DNA of 64,000 bases, from NCBI GenBank assembly GCA_026826555.1, contig JAKSZT010053764.1, positions 15,124,213 to 15,188,212 on the forward strand. The letters are read 5' to 3'. This stretch comes from Tolypeutes matacus (lineage: Eukaryota; Chordata; Mammalia; Cingulata; Chlamyphoridae). Each line of letters opens with the position of its first letter. The stretch's first letter is position 1. The notes under the pieces are model-generated. The model had not been told where the DNA came from, did no database searches, and was given only the letters and a program-made list of their open reading frames with translations. The position numbers were made by a program, and so were the translations under genes. This document shows positions 53,933 to 64,000 of this stretch, piece after piece.

Positions 53933-54667
53933 AAAAGAATTTCTAAAGGAAGTTCTTCAGACATAAGGGAAATGATACCAAAAGGAAACTAAGATTATTG
54001 GATTATCAGGAATGAAGGAAGAACAACATAAATGGCAAATATCCAGTAAATAGGACAGATAATTCTTTTCCTCTTGAGTTCTTTAAAATGTTTGAAATAG
54101 GGGCTGAAGTCTCTCTTCAGACCCCTTCCGTTGGGAGAGCTTCCCAATAAACTTTCTGCCTGCAATCAAAAAAATAAAATAAAATGTTTGATGTTTGAAA
54201 GCAAAATTTATAACATTGTCCTATGGAATTTTCATTGTATGTAGATAAAATATATGACAGCATTAACATAAAGGAAGAAAAATAAAGGGACCTATGTGAT
54301 AGCAGGATTTCTACATTCTATTTGAAGTGATAAAATATTGATTCTAAGCATACTCTGAAAAGTTAAGTATGTATATTATAATCTCTAGAGAACTTAAATA
54401 ATTTACTAAATAAAACTGTAAATAAAACTGTACAAAGAGATATATCTAAAAAGACAATGAATGAATTGAAATGGAATATCAAAAACTGTTCAAATTATCC
54501 AAAAAAATTGCAGGAAAGGGGAAAGAGAGAAATGAATAACAGAGGAAACAAACAGAAAACAGATAATAAAATAGTAAGGAACAGAAATACAAAGTATTAA
54601 TAACATATGAACTGTAAATGGTCTAAAAACACCAATTAAAAGATAGAGATTGTCAGAGTAGATTAAA

Positions 54668-55330
54668 GAACATGTTTCAGCTATATGACGTTGAACACAC
54701 TCTAAGGCTCGATTGAGAAAGGTCCCAGTTCCGAGCTCACGCATGTGGTTGTTGGCAGGATTCCATTGTTCCCAGGTTCTAGGACTTAGGGCCTCAGTTC
54801 ATCACTGGCTATTGGCCAGAGTCCACTCTGAATTCTTTGCCATGTGGACCTTGTCATACAGTAGCTCATAGCATAACACCATCAGAGTAAACACATCAGA
54901 AGAGCCAGAGTGTAAAAGCTAAAAATCGAACAAACAAAAAATAAATAAATGAAAACTCACAATCTTTTTTTTTTTTTTTTTTTTTAAAGATTTCATTTAT
55001 TCATTCATCCATCCCCCCCCTGCTGCCTATGCCCACCGGGCCAGCCAACCACGCCGCGCGGGCGGGCCCTGCCCTCACCAGGAGGACCCAGGAACCGAAC
55101 CCGGGGCCTCCCACATGGCAAACGGGAGCCCCACTGATTGAGCCACAGCCGCTTCCCAACTCACAATCTTTTATAAGCCTAATCTTGGAAGTGACAACCC
55201 ATCACTTTTTCCATGTTCTATTCACCATGTCTAGCCCATATTCAAAGAAAGAGGATTGCATATGACTGTGAGTAGCAGAAGGTGGGGATCATTGGGAGTC
55301 ATTTCAGAAGCTGCTACTACAGAATGGCAT
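54668..55330. repeat. Unassigned older repeat inside L1M
   Basis: 'agctcacgcatgtggttgttggcagg', 'ggccagagtccactctgaattctttgccatgtgg', then after a SINE 'cttttataagcctaatcttggaagtgacaacccatcac' and 'ggatcattgggagtcatttcagaagctgc'. This is a recurrent mammalian sequence that I remember without a secure family name. L1 sequence resumes near 55330. Confidence 0.5.
54968..55157 (-). mobile_element. Monomeric GC-rich DAS-type SINE
   Basis: Complete, reversed, with a long T run on plus. The direct repeat aactcacaatctttt lies at 54953-54967 and 55158-55172. Confidence 0.95.
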
Positions 55331-55671
55331 TATAAAATGATAAAAGGCTCAATTCACCAAGAAGACAACAATTCTAAATGTGGCTGCACCTAACAGAGCT
55401 TCCAAATACATGAAACAAACTGAAAGGAGAAATAGAAAAATCCATATAGTTGGAGATTCTAACCCTCCTCTCTTTTAATTGATAGAATTAGTAGACAGAT
55501 GTTCAGCAAGGATATTGAAAAGTTGAACATCATCAAACAAGTGGATCGAATTGACATTTATAGAAAACCACAGCCACCACCACCAAGAATTATCATTTTT
55601 CCCCAACGTATATAGAACATTCATCAAGATAGACGTATACTGGACAATAAAACAAATCTTAATAAATTCAA

Positions 55672-55852
55672 GGGAAGCGGCTGTAGCTCAATCAGTAGGG
55701 CTCTCGTTTACCATATGGGGCCTCCTGGTGAAGGCAAGCCCGCCCGCACGGCGTGGTTAGCTGACCCAGCGAGCACAAGCAGCAAGGGGGGGATAAATGA
55801 ATAAATAAATAAAATCTTTAAAAAAATAAAAATAAAAATAAATAAATAAATA
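55672..55852 (+). mobile_element. Monomeric DAS-type SINE lacking its B box
   Basis: The direct repeat aataaattcaa lies at 55661-55671 and 55853-55863. About 22 bp, including the 'gggttcggttcc' B box region, are missing between 'ccatatgg' and 'ggcctcctggtg', so its internal Pol III promoter is broken. The deletion joins two short ggggcc-like repeats. Confidence 0.92.
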
Positions 55853-56454
55853 AATAAATTCAAAGGAATTGAAATCATACAAAGAAATCAATAACAGAAA
55901 GAAAAATTTCAAAAATTTGGATATGTGTTTGAAAAATTCCAAAACACATCATACTTCTAAATAATTCATGAATCGGAGAAGAAATCTCAAGGGAATTTAA
56001 AAAATATTTTAAATTGAATGAAAGTAAAAACACACAACAAAATTTGTGGGATGCAGCTGCAACAGTGTTGGGGAAATTTATAGTATTGAATGTGTTTATG
56101 AGAATCAATAATCTAAGCTTCTACCTTATGTAACTGGAAAAAGAAGAGCAAAATAAACTCAAAGCAAGCAGAAGATAAGAAATAATAAAAAGCAGAAATC
56201 AATAAAATTGAAATCAGAAAAATAGTAGAGAAAATCAATAAAACCAAAAGCTGGTTCTTTGAAAAGTTTAAAGAAACTCTAGCAAGACAGAAAAAGAAAA
56301 AAGAGAGAAAGAGCACACAAATTATCAATATCAGAAAAGAAAGAGGAAACAGTGTCACTGCATAGCAAGGGTTTGCACGCTGTTTCTAGGATTTCAAAAA
56401 GTATAATTGACATGTGGAGAAAACATTCGTTTTGAAGTTGACAGACATGGGTAC

Positions 56455-56640
56455 AAATCCTGGTTCACCTAACAACCAGCTGTGATATAAAGCAAATTAC
56501 TTCACCTTTTAGGTCTCAATTTTCTTATCTGTAAAACAGGGTTGTAATATTTAACTCAAAGACCAAAAGATGAGGCTGAAATAAAATTAAAGTAGGTAAA
56601 GAGCCTGGCACATAGAAGGTGCTCAACAAATGATGTTTTA
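56455..56640 (+). repeat. MIR SINE
   Basis: 'gacatgggtacaaatcctggttc', 'aaagcaaattacttcacctttt', 'ctcaattttcttatctgtaaaacaggg' and 'agcctggcacatagaaggtgctcaacaaatg' follow MIR in order. Confidence 0.9.
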
Positions 56641-56864
56641 CTCACTCCCTCCCATCAGGAATGACATTTTAATAAGAAGGACAAACAAGGAAAATATGTT
56701 TCTTTGATTTTGTTAGCAATTATATCAATTCATTGAGATAGTTTTTATGTCATTGTTGAAAGGTTTGCAATACCACCTCACTGAGCTGATCAAAAGATCT
56801 CTCTACTTTGCATATCTATATCTATCAATCTAGCTATCATTGAAACAAAACATGAAACCAAAAA

Positions 56865-57075
56865 TTAATTTTTTTATTGCGGTAACATATATACAATAAA
56901 ATTTGCCATTTAAACCATTTTTAAGTGTACAGTTCAGTGGCATTAATTACATTTACGATGTTGTGCTACCATCACCACTATCCATTACCAAAACATTTTC
57001 TTCACCCAAAACAGAAACTCTATATTCATTAAGCAATAACTCCCCATTTCCCCTGCCCTTAAGCCCCTTAGTAAC
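56865..57075 (-). repeat. Old L1M 3' UTR fragment
   Basis: The reversed L1M 3' UTR with 'aaaccatttttaagtgtacagttcagtggcatta' and 'atgttgtgctaccatcacc' is among the best-known old L1 3' sequences. Confidence 0.88.
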
Positions 57076-57989
57076 CTTTAATATGTTTTCTGTCTCTCTG
57101 AATTTTCTTGTGGAAAACCAAATTTAATGCTACTTTTGTTTGATAATTGAAATTTTCAAAACTGGTGCCCAAGAGGAAAGCCTTAGTTGCAGGCACAGGC
57201 TTCTGTGTCCAGAAGTATTTAATCTTACAAAGCCCACACTAAATGGCAGATTTTAGACAGGAGTTTCTGGGTTGCAAATTAGAGTTTTTCCTGCAATCCC
57301 TGAGCCTCGCTAGTTGATACAGAAAGTAGTACTTTCCTCTTGGCTTCCTCTTTGTGGGTGGTGGTTGAAATATTTTGATAGTTGAGATATTTGGGAACCT
57401 AGTTGCCAGGCAGCCAAATTAGAAGAGACAAGCAACTCTGGGGCTTCTATGGCAAGAAAAGGAGCAAACAAATACCAATTGCTAAAACCCAAGTCCCCAC
57501 AGCCTTTTCTGCATTTTTTTTCACTTTCTTTAAAAAACAAACTAAAAAACTACATGCCATATTTTTTCACTATAATTTGGAGGATGGATATTGGTTGGTA
57601 ATCTCCATGAATCATTTTGATCACTTCAACAGATTGTTTACTGAAAGTCTTTTTTATTTCCTCTCTTCATGTTTTCTTTCCTCCCTGCTTTCATTATATT
57701 AATCTTGTTTTAAGCAAGTATTTAATAAGAACATACTGTGTACACAGAACTATTTGTGTAAATGGGGAGTGAGGGGGGTGGGATGTGGGGGAGTAGGGGG
57801 CAGATCAGCATTATAAGAAACCCTCTGTCCTTAAGAATACTGTAGGCTTACAGGGGGAAATAAGACAAGTTACAGAAATACCACAGTAAAAGGCAGTATG
57901 TGTGGCATGCCTATTTTGGTGATTCAAGTGAAGTTTTATCAGATGCAAAGGAAAGAAGAATTAACTAATTCTGAGTGAGCAGTGAAAGG
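57076..57989. other. Unique-looking sequence
   Basis: A 99-codon plus frame (57403-57702) and a 76-codon minus frame overlap; neither has domain features. A G-rich tract lies at 57765-57805. Confidence 0.3.
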
Positions 57990-58440
57990 AAAGAGATTAT
58001 CATTTATTGAGGGTTAACTCTATGGCAGATGTTGCACTAAATAGTTTACATGGATGATTTAATTTTATTTTTTTATTTTTTTAAGTACCAGGGCTGGGGA
58101 TTAAACCCGGGACCTCGTATGTGAGAAACCAGTGCTCAACCACTGAGCCACATTGGCTCCCCTGAGTTTGTTTTTTGTTTGTTTGCTTGTTTGTTTTCAG
58201 GAGGCACCAGAAACTGAACCCGGGACCTCTCTTGTGGGAAGCAGGCACTCAACCACTTGAGCCACATCTGCTACCATAGATGATTTAATTTTAAATCACC
58301 TTTACCTTGTTAGATGTTTATTACAATACCAATTTTTCAGAAGAGGTAACTAAGTCTTAGGGAGGATAAGGAAGCCGGTCAAGTTTCCACAGATAGGAAG
58401 TAGCAAAATCAAGGATTAAATCTGTCTCTAAGGATTGCAT
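57990..58440 (+). repeat. MIR SINE split by a dimeric SINE
   Basis: 'catttattgagggttaactctatggcag' and 'gatgatttaattttaaatcacc' are the MIR 5' part; 'aatttttcagaagaggtaactaag' and 'agtagcaaaatcaaggattaaatc' are the 3' part. The SINE at 58068-58278 lies between them. Confidence 0.88.
58068..58278 (-). mobile_element. Dimeric tRNA-SINE nested in MIR
   Basis: Two reversed heads joined by a T/G-rich linker (58166-58198). The direct repeat gatgatttaatttta lies at 58053-58067 and 58279-58293. Confidence 0.95.
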
Positions 58441-58495
58441 GTGAGATGGGTAACATCTGTTACTCTGTGTTTATTTTGGAAAACAGTTTGTTGCA

Positions 58496-58580
58496 TTAAA
58501 ATATATATAAAATGGTGGAGCAATGCCAGTTTTTCAAAAGAACTGTGACCAAAAAATTATATATATATATATATATATAT
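58496..58580. repeat. (TA)n microsatellite region
   Basis: A short 'atatatataa' near 58500 and a pure (AT)n tract of about 10 units at 58558-58580. Confidence 0.85.
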
Positions 58581-58924
58581 TTGTATGAACTTGATATATG
58601 TTCATTGTAGAAGAGAAGAATTTTAATTGGGAGGAAGGAAACAGATATCTGGGCACAATATCAACAAAGACATGTAGGCTGGAGGGGGAGAAATGGTGAG
58701 CACTCAGGCTGATTGAAATGGGGTATGCCTGTAGACTGATTCTAAGTTTTCAGACCTGGCAATACCTTTAGGAGGAAAAAAAAAGAGAGAGATCATTGAA
58801 ATCTGCAGAGACCAAACCTATGTCAATGTATCTGAAGAAAATTATGTGTAGGGTTTCTCCATTGGCTCTCCATCTGTTCTTGGTTTCCCTGCTGCCCCGA
58901 ATTATGTTACAGTCACCAGTAAAA

Positions 58925-58985
58925 GGCAAGTTGAGTGCTAGCACAGTGCCTGGCATATAGTAAGTGCTCAATAAATGGTAGCTAG
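58925..58985 (+). repeat. MIR 3' fragment
   Basis: 'agcacagtgcctggcatatagtaagtgctcaataaatgg' is the terminal MIR phrase; only this end remains. Confidence 0.85.
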
Positions 58986-59985
58986 CAACTGGAGATGATG
59001 AACTAGAGTTAAGGGAAGGTGAAACCCTGTCCTTGTTCTTGTAGTCTAAAGAAGCAGGTTTTACAGATGGACAGCAACCTTGGACTAATCACAGTCTCCA
59101 TGACTGTTTCGGTGGCTTAATAACTGTAAGAGCTGCAGCCTTGCGTCACCAACTCCTGATACCGCTAGGGTCACCCCTCACATGTCTAGCATGTATTGAG
59201 TGCTTTGCACACAGTGACTTCTAACTAATGCCCAATCCCCAAAGACCTTAAATTTCTGTGACCCTCAAATGATCTTCTTCCATATTTAGTTTGTTGACAT
59301 AGGAGAGTGTTGATGGTAAAAGAAATACCATGTATACTGAATGAGGGAATTGCCATGAATTAATGATAAAGCTGTCTTGTTAGCTGGATTCTACAGGGAG
59401 TGAAAGAAATCAGGCTACAGAGAAGTGTAAATCTTAATTTCAAGTTTAGTCATAAGCCACACTGTATAGGATCCTGACCCTTATTCTTTGGTGAGATGCT
59501 AATAGCCATGGAGTTTAGGCAGAGGGAAGAGTCTGCAGAGTGAGAGGACTTTTCAGTCTGAGTTGGTGCTTCAAAGGAGTTCCTTCTCACTCCACAGGCC
59601 AAAAGAAAGGACCACTCTATTGCCACTCTGACCTTCTCACCTACCATTCTTCCCCTTCCTCCTTTTGCCCTAGCCCTCAGGATAAGCTGTTCTGGAGACT
59701 GCAAATCAAGGCAGTGTGTTTTTTTCAAAGTTTCATCTCTGGCCCATAGATCAAAGTATTATTTGTTGCTGTTTTTAAACTGACCTGATGTCTTCCTTAT
59801 TAACTTGAACTGATTTTTACACACTTATTTAGATGAGGCAACATAAAGAAAACATTCTCAAACCTTTCTAAGGAAAGAGATACAGTTATCAACTTTTTAA
59901 AATAATAAAATTCATCTTATTTTTAACTTTAACATTTAAAAAAGATTACACTCACATGGTAATATATTAAAATTATAAAAAGATA
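58986..59985. other. Unique-looking sequence before the L1
   Basis: No repeat or gene recognised. Short open frames on both strands around 59450-59750 have no domain features. Confidence 0.3.
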
Positions 59986-59989
59986 TATA

Positions 59990-61127
59990 GAGACTTCCGG
60001 GAAGATGGCGGACTAGTAAGACACAGGAATCTCTTCTCCAGAAAAATAACTAGAGGACAAGCTGAAACAGCCCCGAAAAAGATCTTCTAGGGTTTAGGTC
60101 ACCAGGTAAAGGCTGCACACCACCCAGAGGAGAGAGGGACAGAAGAGGGAAATCGTGACTACAGAACTGTGAGTTGCAAGTAGCAGCTTCTGCTGCTGCC
60201 GGCACCCTCCCCCACACTCTTCAGAATTCTTGGGCCCCTGGGCCTGCGACCACAGACAAAGGCTTCAGGGATCTGCCACTCCCGGAAAGGGGAGAGAGAG
60301 GGACACAGCCTTAGGCTGACTCAGGTTCGGACCTGAAATTTGGGCTGCAGAGCCCCACGGACCCTTCCACACTTCCACACAGCCGGTTTGTCCTGGGAGC
60401 CCAGAAAGGACTGGAGAAATCCGATCCTCGCAACCTCCCTCTCTTCTAGCCTGGACTAATTGTTGAGGACACCACGGAAGAGGGGAGAGAGAGTGTGGGG
60501 CTGACCCTGCTTTGGACTCCCAGGTTTGGTCTGCCATGTCCTGAGAGCCCTTCCAGGCTGGGTGGGGTTGTGCCATTGTTTGCCTTGGAGCCTGCAAGGG
60601 GCTAAAGATATACAAACCTCCCAATCTCATCCTCTACTAACAGGGACTGATTGTTGAGGATTCAGAAGTGAGTGGAAATATTTCCTAGCTGGGGAAAGGG
60701 GGCTGCTACGAGAGAAGTCTGGAGAACTGTCTCAGAAAGTTTGAATCACAGGGCTCCTAATCCCCAGACAGGAAGCTCTATCACATTGATCTGGTCTGTG
60801 TCACAACAAATACGCTCCAACCAGGCATTGAATTGAGAGCAGCCAACAAGCGCCATCTCCTGGCAGACCAAGGAAGTACACATAAGAAAATTAATAAGTA
60901 AGAGAGTCTTTTCCTGGCCTCTATAGCCTCTCTGCCCAAGGCCCTAGGAAACGACTCTACAACCAATTACTGGGTCCAGTGTCCAGTTTTGAGCAAACAG
61001 CAGAACAATCCTAACAATCAAGGTTGAGCCAAAAATCAAAGAGCAGTGGTAACTCACAGCTGCCTGCCACTAAAACCCCATAAAAGAGAAAGAGATAGAG
61101 CATCTAAGTAAAATACAAACTAACCAG
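59990..61127 (+). promoter_or_regulatory. L1 5' UTR (copy D), with start-proximal YY1-like site
   Basis: The element starts near 'gacttccgggaagatggcgg'. The aagatggcgg (60002-60011) matches the YY1 site that sets the transcription start of active L1s in other mammals. The 1.1-kb 5' UTR is moderately GC-rich, is homologous to 7293-8077 and leads straight into ORF1. A full 5' end means the insertion was not truncated. Confidence 0.85.
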
Positions 61128-62117
61128 ATGCCTAAGCACCAGCAAAAAATTACGGGCCATACTAAGAAAATAGAAGACATGGCCCAAGAAAAGGAATACA
61201 GCAAAGTCCCAGAAGAGATGCAGAATTTGAGAGAACTAATCAGTGAGACGAGCACACATTTCCAAAATCAAATTAATGAGATGAAGGAGAATATAGTTAA
61301 AGAGATCAATGACATCAAGAAGTCATTGCATGAACGTAAAGAAGAATTTGAAATCATAAACAGAAAAGTAACGGAGCTCATGGGAATGAAAGATACAATA
61401 GGTGAAGTCAAAAATACATTTGAAGCATACAACAGCAGACTCGAAAAGATAGAAGAAAGAATAAGTGATACTGAAGACAGAGCAGCTAAAATTGAAGAGA
61501 GAAAAGAACAGAGAGAGAAAAGAATGGAAAAAATTGAGCAGGGGCTCAGAGAGTTGAATGACAACACAAAACACAAGAACATACATGTCATGGGAGTTCC
61601 AGAAGGGGAAGAGAAAGGAAAAGGGGCAGAAAGAGTATTTGAGGAAATAATAGCTGAAAATTTCCCAACTCTCACGAAAGAAATGAACTTGCATGTCCAA
61701 GAAGCACACTGTACCCCAATGAGAATAAATCCAAATAGACCTACGCCAAGACACATATTATTCAGAATGCCAAATGTAAAAGATAAAGAGAAAATTCTCA
61801 GAGCAGCAAGAGAGAAGCAAACGATCACATACAAAGGACGTCCAGTAAGACTTAGTGCAGATTTCTCTTCAGAAACCATGGAGGCAAGAAGACAGTGGTA
61901 TGATACAATTAGGAAACTGAAAGAGACAAACTGCCAGCCCAGAATTCTTTATCCAGCAAAACTGTCCTTCAAATATAAAGGTGAATATAAAGTATTCACA
62001 AACAAACAGAAACTAAGAGAGTTTGCAAAAAAGAATCCACCTTTGCAGGAAATATTAAAGGAAACCTTAGAACCTGAAAGAAAAAGACAGGAGAGAGAGG
62101 CTTGGAGGAGAGTATAG
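61128..62117 (+). CDS. LINE-1 ORF1 protein, intact
   Basis: 329 codons with no internal stop, close to the usual ORF1p length of about 340. The protein binds L1 RNA as a trimer and acts as a nucleic acid chaperone in the L1 ribonucleoprotein. Seen in order: a short basic N-terminus (MPKHQQK), a long E/K/I/L-rich coiled coil (about residues 10-150, with ISDTEDRAAKIEER-like heptads), an RRM-like central domain from about residue 155 (HVMGVPEGEE near 160), and a basic C-terminal domain containing YKGRPVRLSADFS and ARRQW (about 245-265) and PRILYPAKLSFKYKGE (about 280-295). The ATG at 61128 aligns with the decayed start at 8078. ORF2 begins 83 bp downstream. Whether it is expressed is unknown. 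Confidence 0.93.
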   Translation: MPKHQQKITGHTKKIEDMAQEKEYSKVPEEMQNLRELISETSTHFQNQINEMKENIVKEINDIKKSLHERKEEFEIINRKVTELMGMKDTIGEVKNTFEAYNSRLEKIEERISDTEDRAAKIEERKEQREKRMEKIEQGLRELNDNTKHKNIHVMGVPEGEEKGKGAERVFEEIIAENFPTLTKEMNLHVQEAHCTPMRINPNRPTPRHILFRMPNVKDKEKILRAAREKQTITYKGRPVRLSADFSSETMEARRQWYDTIRKLKETNCQPRILYPAKLSFKYKGEYKVFTNKQKLREFAKKNPPLQEILKETLEPERKRQEREAWRRV

Positions 62118-62200
62118 AAGAAAGAAAAGCAAAAGGGACAACACCAAGAGAGTAAAAAGAGAGACAAAAATAAGATGACATATTAAAACCAAAGAATACA

Positions 62201-64000
62201 ATGGAGAAAATAAATAGTGCATTTTCAGTAATATCATTGAATGTGAATGGATTAAATTCCCCAATCAAAAGGTACAGGCTGACAGAATGGATAAAAAAAC
62301 ATGAGCCAGGGAAGCGGCTGTGGCTCAATCAGTGGGGCTCCCGTTTACCATATGGGAGGCCCTGGGTTTGGTTCCCGGGGCCTCCTGGTGAAGGCAGGCC
62401 CGCCCGCACGGCGTGGTTGGCTGACCCGGCGAGCACAGGCAGCAAGGGGGGGATAAATGAATAAATAAATAAAATCTTAAAAAAAAAAAAATTAAAAAAA
62501 AAAAAAAAAAACATGAGCCATTCATATGCTGCTTACAAGAAACTCACCTCAGACCCAAGGATACAAACCAGCTGAAAGTAAAAGGTTGGAAAAAGATACT
62601 CCACGCGAATAGTAAACAGAAAAGAGCAGGGGTAGCTATACTAATATCAGACAAAACAGACTTCAAATGCAAAAAAGTGATAAGAAATGTGGAAGGCCAT
62701 TATATATTAATAAAAGGGAGAATCCTCCAGGAAGATGATATAACAGTCATAAATATCTACGCACCTAACCAGGGTGCCCCAAAATATATGAGACAAACTG
62801 GCAAAACGGAAGGGAGAAATAGACATTTCTACAATAATCGTGGGGGACTTCAACACCCCTCTCACATTAGATAGAACAACTAGACAGAAGATCAACAAGG
62901 AAACAGAGAACTTGAACAATATGATAAACAAGTTAGACCTAACAGACATATACAGAACACTGCATCCAAACTCAGCGGATTATACATTCTTCTCAAGTGC
63001 CCATGGATCTTTCTCCAGGATAGACCACATGTTAGGTCACAATACAGCTCTCAATAAATATAAAAAGATTGAAATTATACAAAGCACCTTCTCAGATCAT
63101 AATGGAATGAAACTAGAAATCAATATCAGACAGGAAAAAAGGAAATTTGCAAATGTGTGGAGAATGAACAACACACTCCTAAATATTCAGTGGGTCAAAG
63201 ACGAAATTGCAAGTGAAATCAGTAAATATATTGAGACAAATGAAAATGAGAACACAACATATCAAAACTTATGGGATACAGCAAAGGCAGTCTTGAGAGG
63301 GAAATTTATAGCCCTAAATGCCTATATTAAGAAACAAGAAAGAGCTAAACTCAAAGATTTAACTGAACAACTTGAGAAACTAGAGAAAGAACAGCAAACC
63401 AATCCCAAAGCAAAAAGAAGGAAAGAAATAATAAAGATTAGAGCAGAAATAAATGAAAATGAGAACAAAAAAGCAATAGAGAAAATCAACAAAACCAAAA
63501 GCTGGTTCTTTGAGAAGATCAATAAAATTGACAAACCCCTTGCTAGACTAACAAAGAAAAAAAGAGAGAAGATGCAAATAAATACAATCAGAAATGAAAG
63601 GGGGGAAATTACAAATGACCTCACAGAAATAAAAAGAATCATAAGAGGATATTATGAGAAACTATATGCCAACAAACTAGACAACCTGGATGAAATGGAC
63701 AAATTTCTAGAAACTCATAACCAACCTACACTGACACAACAAGAAATACAAGAACTTAACAAACCAATCACAATTAAGGAGATTGAATCTGTCATCAAAA
63801 ATCTCCCAGCAAAGAAAAGTCCAGGACCAGATGGCTTCACAGGTGAATTCTACCAAGCATTTCTAAAAGAATTAACACCAATCCTGTTTAAACTCTTCCA
63901 AAAAATTGAAGAGGAGGGAAAATTACCCAACACATTTTATGAAGCCAACATCACCCTAATACCAAAACCAGATAAAGATGCCACAAGAAAAGAAAATTAC
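62201..64000 (+). pseudogene. LINE-1 ORF2 (endonuclease/reverse transcriptase), broken and running off the window
   Basis: The start ATG is at 62201, with an N-terminal endonuclease block (SLNVNGLNSPIK). A SINE interrupts it after about 35 codons. The frame resumes at 62521 with the ICCLQETHL block, then is shifted by a short indel near 62800 ('caaactggcaaaacgg'; two bases appear missing against the L1 pattern). From about 62805 the shifted frame is open without a stop to the window end. It contains the GDFNTPL and SDHNG endonuclease motifs (about 62843 and 63091) and the start of the RT domain ([11 protein letters not shown] near 63823). The RT catalytic YADD region lies beyond 64000. It is non-functional in this allele, but only by two events. 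Confidence 0.93.
62309..62504 (+). mobile_element. Monomeric GC-rich DAS-type SINE inside L1 ORF2
   Basis: A complete SINE with a mixed A-rich tail. The direct repeat aaaaaaacatgagcca lies at 62293-62308 and 62505-62520, a textbook L1-type 16-bp duplication. The insertion disrupts the endonuclease domain of its presumed helper element. Confidence 0.97.

Larger units (their letters stand above)
51060..56350 (+). mobile_element. Ancient L1M with 5' UTR, ORF1 and part of ORF2
   Basis: Order of the old L1: 5' UTR (51060-51900), ORF1 coiled-coil region (51974-52207 and 52600-52920), ORF1 C-terminus ('aagaaatgccaactcagaattc', 53410-53540), inter-ORF and ORF2 start (53940-54665), and ORF2 endonuclease/linker (55330-56340). 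It is interrupted by a LINE tail, a long-bodied SINE, a dimeric SINE that itself hosts a monomer, an unassigned repeat carrying another SINE, and a further monomer. It is heavily mutated and inactive. Confidence 0.88.

Noticed and set aside
61268..61879. 203-codon minus-strand frame
   Set aside because: Antisense shadow of the intact L1 ORF1.
1..64000. Bacterial or plasmid origin
   Set aside because: SINEs, LINEs, an LTR and CpG islands show mammalian nuclear DNA; the short ATG/GTG frames have no operon structure or ribosome-binding sites.

Overview
This window is nuclear DNA of a placental mammal, most likely a xenarthran and probably an armadillo. The main evidence is more than 25 copies of tRNA-derived SINEs of the DAS-SINE type: a tRNA-Ala-like head, Pol III A and B boxes, and an (AATAAA)n or poly-A tail. 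There is no Alu, B1 or Bov-tA. The rest is L1 LINEs of several ages, old mammalian repeats (MIR, L2, MER5A-like hAT, MLT1-like and other LTRs) and AT-rich unique sequence. No complete host protein-coding gene could be recognised. The only long, intact, convincing reading frame is LINE-1 ORF1 at 61128-62117.

Layout. 1-7 kb holds old L1M 3' ends, two MIRs and a cluster of tRNA-type SINEs, including a closely spaced inverted pair at 6120-6533. 7.3-16.4 kb holds two decayed but fairly young L1 copies in tandem on the + strand, each carrying SINE insertions. 16.5-21.1 kb holds hAT remnants, a small CpG-rich block (18975-19275) and a MIR invaded successively by a truncated L1 and a SINE. 21.4-24.2 kb holds a third L1 copy with a complex 3' UTR and a minus-strand LINE nested in it. 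24.3-33.3 kb holds old repeats, SINEs and unique sequence. 33.3-35.4 kb is the strongest regulatory locus: a CpG island with a perfect NRF1-type site, two GTCACGTGA E-boxes, a near-consensus RFX X-box at its edge and candidate splice donors on both strands. It looks like a housekeeping, possibly bidirectional promoter, but I could not name the gene or genes. 36.4-44.8 kb holds a minus-strand L1M, L2, an MLT1-type LTR, an exact 30-bp-period minisatellite (43875-44024), a hAT element and a GC-rich block with a CRE. 45.3-50.9 kb holds LTR-like and LINE fragments, a staircase of SINEs and a clean solo LTR with a 5-bp target duplication (48279-48777). 51-56.4 kb is one ancient L1M riddled with younger insertions. 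56.5-59.9 kb holds MIRs, an L1M 3' UTR and unique sequence. 59.99-64 kb is the 5' two thirds of a young L1 with a 5' UTR, intact ORF1 and an ORF2 broken by a SINE and a short frameshifting indel; it runs off the window.

How it fits together. L1 supplies the retrotransposition machinery and the SINEs are its presumed parasites: nearly all SINEs here have A-rich tails and 7-16 bp target duplications. Nesting gives a relative order: MIR/L2/L1M, then hAT and MLT1, then younger L1s and the dimeric and long-bodied SINEs, then the monomeric GC-rich SINEs. All family names rest on recalled consensus patterns, not on a database search.
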